From the NCBI GenBank assembly GCA_030762895.1, contig JAUPTC010000240.1:1-64000 (forward strand): 64,000 bases of DNA, in the 5' to 3' direction. This document shows positions 61,014 through 64,000 of the stretch, piece after piece. The stretch's first letter is position 1. Each line of letters opens with the position of its first letter. Both the position numbers and the translations under genes were made by a program. The stretch comes from Sophora flavescens (Eukaryota; Streptophyta; Magnoliopsida; Fabales; Fabaceae). The notes beneath the pieces are model-generated. The model ran no database searches, had not been told where the DNA came from, and saw only the letters and a list, made by a program, of their open reading frames with translations.

Positions 61014-61327
61014 TAGTGAGCCACTTTCAACGTCAGTTCTTTAAACAACTGACGTTAAAAGGTTCAGTGAGCCACTTTCAACGTCAGTTCTTTAAACAAC
61101 TGACGTTAAAAGTGAACCTTTTAACTTCAGTTCTTTTAACAGCTGAAGTAAAAGGTGATTGATTTTCTAGTGAGCCACTTTTAACGTCAGTTCTTTAAAC
61201 AACTGACGTTAAAAGTGAACCTTTTAACTTCAGTTCTTTTAACAACTGAAGTAAAAGGTGATTGATTTTCTAGTGAGCCACTTTCAACGTCAGTTCTTTA
61301 AACAACTGACGTTAAAAGTGAACCTTT
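61014..61327 (+). repeat. Duplicated haplotype block, copy 2
   Basis: Same rare junction (GTTAAAAGGTTCAGTGAG at 61053-61070), same AACAGCTGAAG in the following unit, and same order of C, C, T, C forms in the left arms of hairpin A as copy 1 at 4261. The offset between copies is 56,753 bp. Beyond 61327 the copies diverge (CTTTAGATTCAG here). Confidence 0.85.
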
Positions 61328-61915
61328 AGATTCAGTTCTTTTAACAACGTAAGTAAAAAGGTGATTGATTTTCTAGTGAGCCATTTTCAACGTCAGTTCT
61401 ATAAACAACTGACGTTAAAAGTGAAACTTTTAACTTCAGTTCTTTTAACAGTTGAAGTAAAAGGTGATTGATTTTCTAGTGAGCCACTTTCAACGTCAGT
61501 TCTTTAAACAACTGACGTTAAAAGTGAACCTTTTAACTTCAGTTCTTTTAACAACTGAAGTAATGGGTGATTGATTTTCTAGTGAGCCACTTTTAACGTC
61601 AGTTCTTTAAACAACTGACGTTAAAAGTGAACCTTTTAACATCAGTTCTTTTAACAACTGAAGTAAAAGGTGATTGATTTTCTAGTGAGCCACTTTCAAC
61701 GTCAGTTCTTTAAACAACTGACGTTAAAGTGAACCTTTTAACTTCAGTTCTTTTAACAACTGAAGTAAAAGGTGATTGATTTTCTAGTGAGCCACTTTCA
61801 ACGTCAGTTCTTTAAACAACTGACGTTAAAGTGAAACTTTTAACTTCAGTTCTTTTAACAACTGAAGTAAAAGGTGATTGTTTTTCTAGTGAGCCACTTT
61901 TAACGTCAGTTCTTT

Positions 61916-64000
61916 AAACAAAGAAGAGGCGTTAAAGTGAACGCAGCTTAACAGGCGTTATTTAACCAGTTCTTTAAACCACTGAAGTAAAAGGTGATTG
62001 ATTTTCTAGTGACTCACATTTAACGTCAGTTCTTAACACAAGTGATGTTAAAAGTCAACCTTTAATTTTCAGTTCTTTAATAAAATGAAGTAAAAGGTGA
62101 TTGATATTCTAGTGAGCCACTTTTAACGTCGGTACTTTAAAGAACAGCCGTTAAAAGTGAACCTTTTAACCACTGAAGTAAAAGGTGATTGATTTTCTAG
62201 TGAGCCACTTTTAACGTCAGTTCTTTAAACAACTGACGTTAAAAGTGAACCTTTTAACTTCTGTTCATTTAACAACTGTAGTATAAGGTGATTGATTTTC
62301 TAGTGAGCCACTTTTAAAGTCAGTTCTTTAAACAAGCGGCGTTAAAAGTGAACCTTTAACTTGAGTTCTTTTAACAACTAAGTAAAAGGTGATTGATTTT
62401 CTAGTGAGCCACTTTTAGCGTCAGTTCTTTAAACAAGCGGCGTTAAAAGTGAACCTTTAACCAGTTCTTTTACACTGAAGTAAAGGTGATTGATTTTCTA
62501 GTGAGCCACTTTCAACGTCAGTTCTTTAAACAAGCGGCGTTAAAAGTGAACCTTTTAACCGAGTTCTTTTAACAACTGAAGTAAAAGGTGATTGATTTTC
62601 TAGTGAGCCACTTTTCAACGTCAGTTCTTTAAACAAGCGGCGTTAAAAGTGAACCTTTTAACCGAGTTCTTTTAAAAACTGAAGTAAAAGGTGATTGATT
62701 TTCTAGTGAGCAACTTTTAGCGTCAGTTCTTTAAACAACTGTCGTTGAAAGTGAAACTTTTAACTTCAGTTCTTTTAATAACTGAAGTAAAAGGTGATTG
62801 ATTTTCTAGTGAGCCACTTTCAACGTCAGTTCTTTAAACAAGTGACGTTAAAAGTGAACTCTTTAACTTCAGTTCTTTTAACAGCTGAAGTAAAAGGTGA
62901 TTGATTTTCTAGTGAGCCACTTTTAACGTCAGTTCTTTAAACAACTGACGTTAAAAGTGAACCTTTTAACTTCAGTTCTTTTAAGAACTGAAGTAAAAGG
63001 GGATTGATTTTCTAGTGAGCCACTTTTAGCGTCAGTTCTTTAAACAAGCGGCGTTAAAAGTGAACCTTTTAACCAGTTCCTTTAACAACTGAAGTAAAAG
63101 GTGATTGATTTTCTAGTGAGCCACTTTCAGCATCAGTTCTTTAAACAACGGCGTTAAAGTGAACCTTAACCAGTTCTTTTAACAGCTGAAGTAAAAGGTG
63201 ATTGATTTTCTAGTGAGCCACTTTCAGCGTCAGTTCTTTAAACAAATGGCGTTAAAAGTGAACCTCTAACCCAGTTCTTTTAACACCTGAAGTAAACGGT
63301 GATTGATTTTCTAGTGAGCCACTTTCAACGTCAGTTCTTTAAACAACCGGCGTTAAAAGTGAACCTTAACTCAGTTCTTTTAACAACTGAAGTAAAAGGT
63401 GATTGATTTTCTAGTGAGCCACTTTTAACGTCAGTTCTTTAAACAACGGCGTTAAAAGTGAACCTTTAACCAGTTCTTTTATCAACTGTAGTAAAAGTAG
63501 ATTGATTTTGTAGTGAGCCACTTTCAGCGTCGAGTTCTTTAAACAAGGCGTTAAAAGTGAACCTTTTAACTCAGTTCTTTTAACAACTGAAGTAAAAGGT
63601 GATTGATTTTCTAGTGAGCCACTTTCAGCGTCAGTTCTTTAAACAACGGCGTTAAAAGTGAACCTTTTAACCAGTTCTTTTAACAAGCTGAAGTAAAAGG
63701 TGATTGATTTTCTAGTGAGCCACTTTCAGCGTGAGTTCTTTAAACAACGGCGTTAAAAGTGAACCTTTAACTTCAGTTCTTTTAACAACTGAAGTAAACG
63801 GTGATTGATTTTCTAGTGAGCCACTCTTAGCGTCAGGTCTTTAAACAACGGCGTTAAAAGTGAACATTTTAACTGCACTTCTTTTAACAACTGAAGTAAA
63901 AGGTGATTGATTTTCTATTGAGTCACTTTTAACGTCAGTTATTTAAACAACTGTCGTTAAATGTGAACCTTTTAACTTCAGTTCTTTTAACAACTGAAGT
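61916..64000 (+). repeat. Array domain 8: return of the GCGG subfamily
   Basis: Starts with a disturbed patch (61920-61985), then units with AGCGTC left arms and AAGCGGCG or AACGGCG right arms and shortened hairpin B starts, as in domain 1. It also shares the paired variants CAAGTGACG plus ACAGCTGAAG (62839-62889) with 4.3 and 7.7 kb. The array continues past the end of the window. Confidence 0.7.
61920..61985 (+). repeat. Disturbed patch at the domain 7/8 boundary
   Basis: AAACAAAGAAGAGGCG and then GTGAACGCAGCTTAACAGG are the least repeat-like words in this part. Hairpin B is reduced to AACCAGTTC plus AAACCACTGAAG. Downstream units belong to the GCGG type. Confidence 0.68.

Larger units (their letters stand above)
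43501..61915 (+). repeat. Array domain 7: longest homogeneous domain
   Basis: About 18 kb of near-consensus 103-bp units, linker mostly TTTTCTAG, both T and C forms of the left arm of A, scattered CAACTAAAG units up to about 53.6 kb. Interruptions are few: the islands at 52125-52290 and 54886-54950, a large deletion at 47454, and a half-unit at 61022. This looks like the most recently homogenised part of the window (inference). Confidence 0.8.
1..64000 (+). repeat. Satellite array, 103-bp unit, head to tail, fills the window
   Basis: The same unit repeats from the first base to the last. The period is read directly from successive GATTGATTTT words (for example 45661 and 45764, 103 bp apart). 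Common length variants are 102 bp (one T or A less) and, in eroded zones, roughly 96-101 bp. All copies read are in the same orientation; no inversion, transposon or unique insert was found. Every frame has frequent stops, and 103 is not a multiple of 3, so frame changes with each unit. What is seen is a tandem array; what is known is that long pure arrays of this kind are typical of eukaryotic heterochromatin and centromeres; that this one is centromeric is inference. Neither array edge is in the window. Confidence 0.98.

Noticed and set aside
4261..61327. Offset of 56,753 bp between the duplicated blocks equals exactly 551 x 103
   Set aside because: Real units between the blocks vary from about 50 to 104 bp, so an exact multiple of 103 has no structural meaning and is about a 1 in 100 coincidence.
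1..64000. CRISPR array (regular repeats with spacers)
   Set aside because: There are no unique spacers: the whole 103-bp unit is repeated, including the linker. Scale, AT content and variation fit a eukaryotic satellite.
1..64000. Chain of intrinsic transcription terminators or attenuators because of hairpins followed by T-runs
   Set aside because: Hairpin B is followed by TGATTGATTTT, which superficially resembles a terminator, but stems are AT-rich, repeated hundreds of times, and there are no genes to terminate.
1..64000. CENP-B box or telomere repeat
   Set aside because: No word resembling the CENP-B box core (TTCG with CGGG) is in the consensus, and no TTAGGG, TTTAGGG or TTAGG tracts were seen.

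Overview
The whole 64 kb window is one uninterrupted tandem array of a short, AT-rich satellite repeat (about 32% G+C in the consensus). I see no gene, RNA gene, transposon, inserted unique sequence or array edge: unit sequence runs off both ends, and every unit I read points the same way. An array this long and pure, without coding content, indicates a eukaryotic nuclear genome and most likely a centromeric, pericentromeric or other heterochromatic block. The species cannot be told from the sequence, and I do not recognise the satellite family.

The basic unit is 103 bp (reference copy 45680-45782). Dividing the window by about 102 bp gives roughly 620-640 units; this is an estimate, not a count. 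Each unit contains two back-to-back inverted repeats. Hairpin A is 42 nt, with perfect 17-bp arms and an 8-nt loop CTTTAAAC. Hairpin B is 39 nt, with 15-bp arms, one bulged A and an 8-nt loop CTTTTAAC. They are separated by AA and followed by a 20-nt linker. A and B align at 36 of 43 columns, so the unit looks like a diverged duplication of an older hairpin module of about 50 bp. About 80% of the array therefore lies in inverted repeats.

By eye the array divides into domains. 1-9.95 kb mixes canonical units with a CpG-rich 'GCGG' subfamily whose hairpin A is broken. 9.95-20.1 kb is homogeneous. 20.1-24.2 kb uses a shorter linker (TTTTTAG instead of TTTTCTAG) and mostly the T form of the left arm. 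24.2-34.1 kb is eroded, with many small deletions. 34.1-41.0 kb is homogeneous again with the short linker. 41.0-43.5 kb is disturbed. 43.5-61.9 kb is very homogeneous with the TTTTCTAG linker. 61.9-64 kb returns to the GCGG type. Linker type, arm dimorphisms and shared rare variants behave like satellite subfamilies or haplotype blocks.

The most informative observations are mechanistic. Deletions repeatedly have a breakpoint at or near a hairpin loop or core, and A/B hybrid units of 59-60 bp recur. Two units carry perfect, loop-free 42-bp palindromes. A block of about 314 bp with a rare 51-bp half-unit occurs at both 4.3 kb and 61.0 kb. Another rare block is duplicated 2,270 bp apart at 39.1 and 41.4 kb. 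The few small open frames are by-products of locally altered repeat length and are not genes. A caution applies throughout: many single-base losses in the eroded and GCGG domains could be long-read consensus errors rather than biology.
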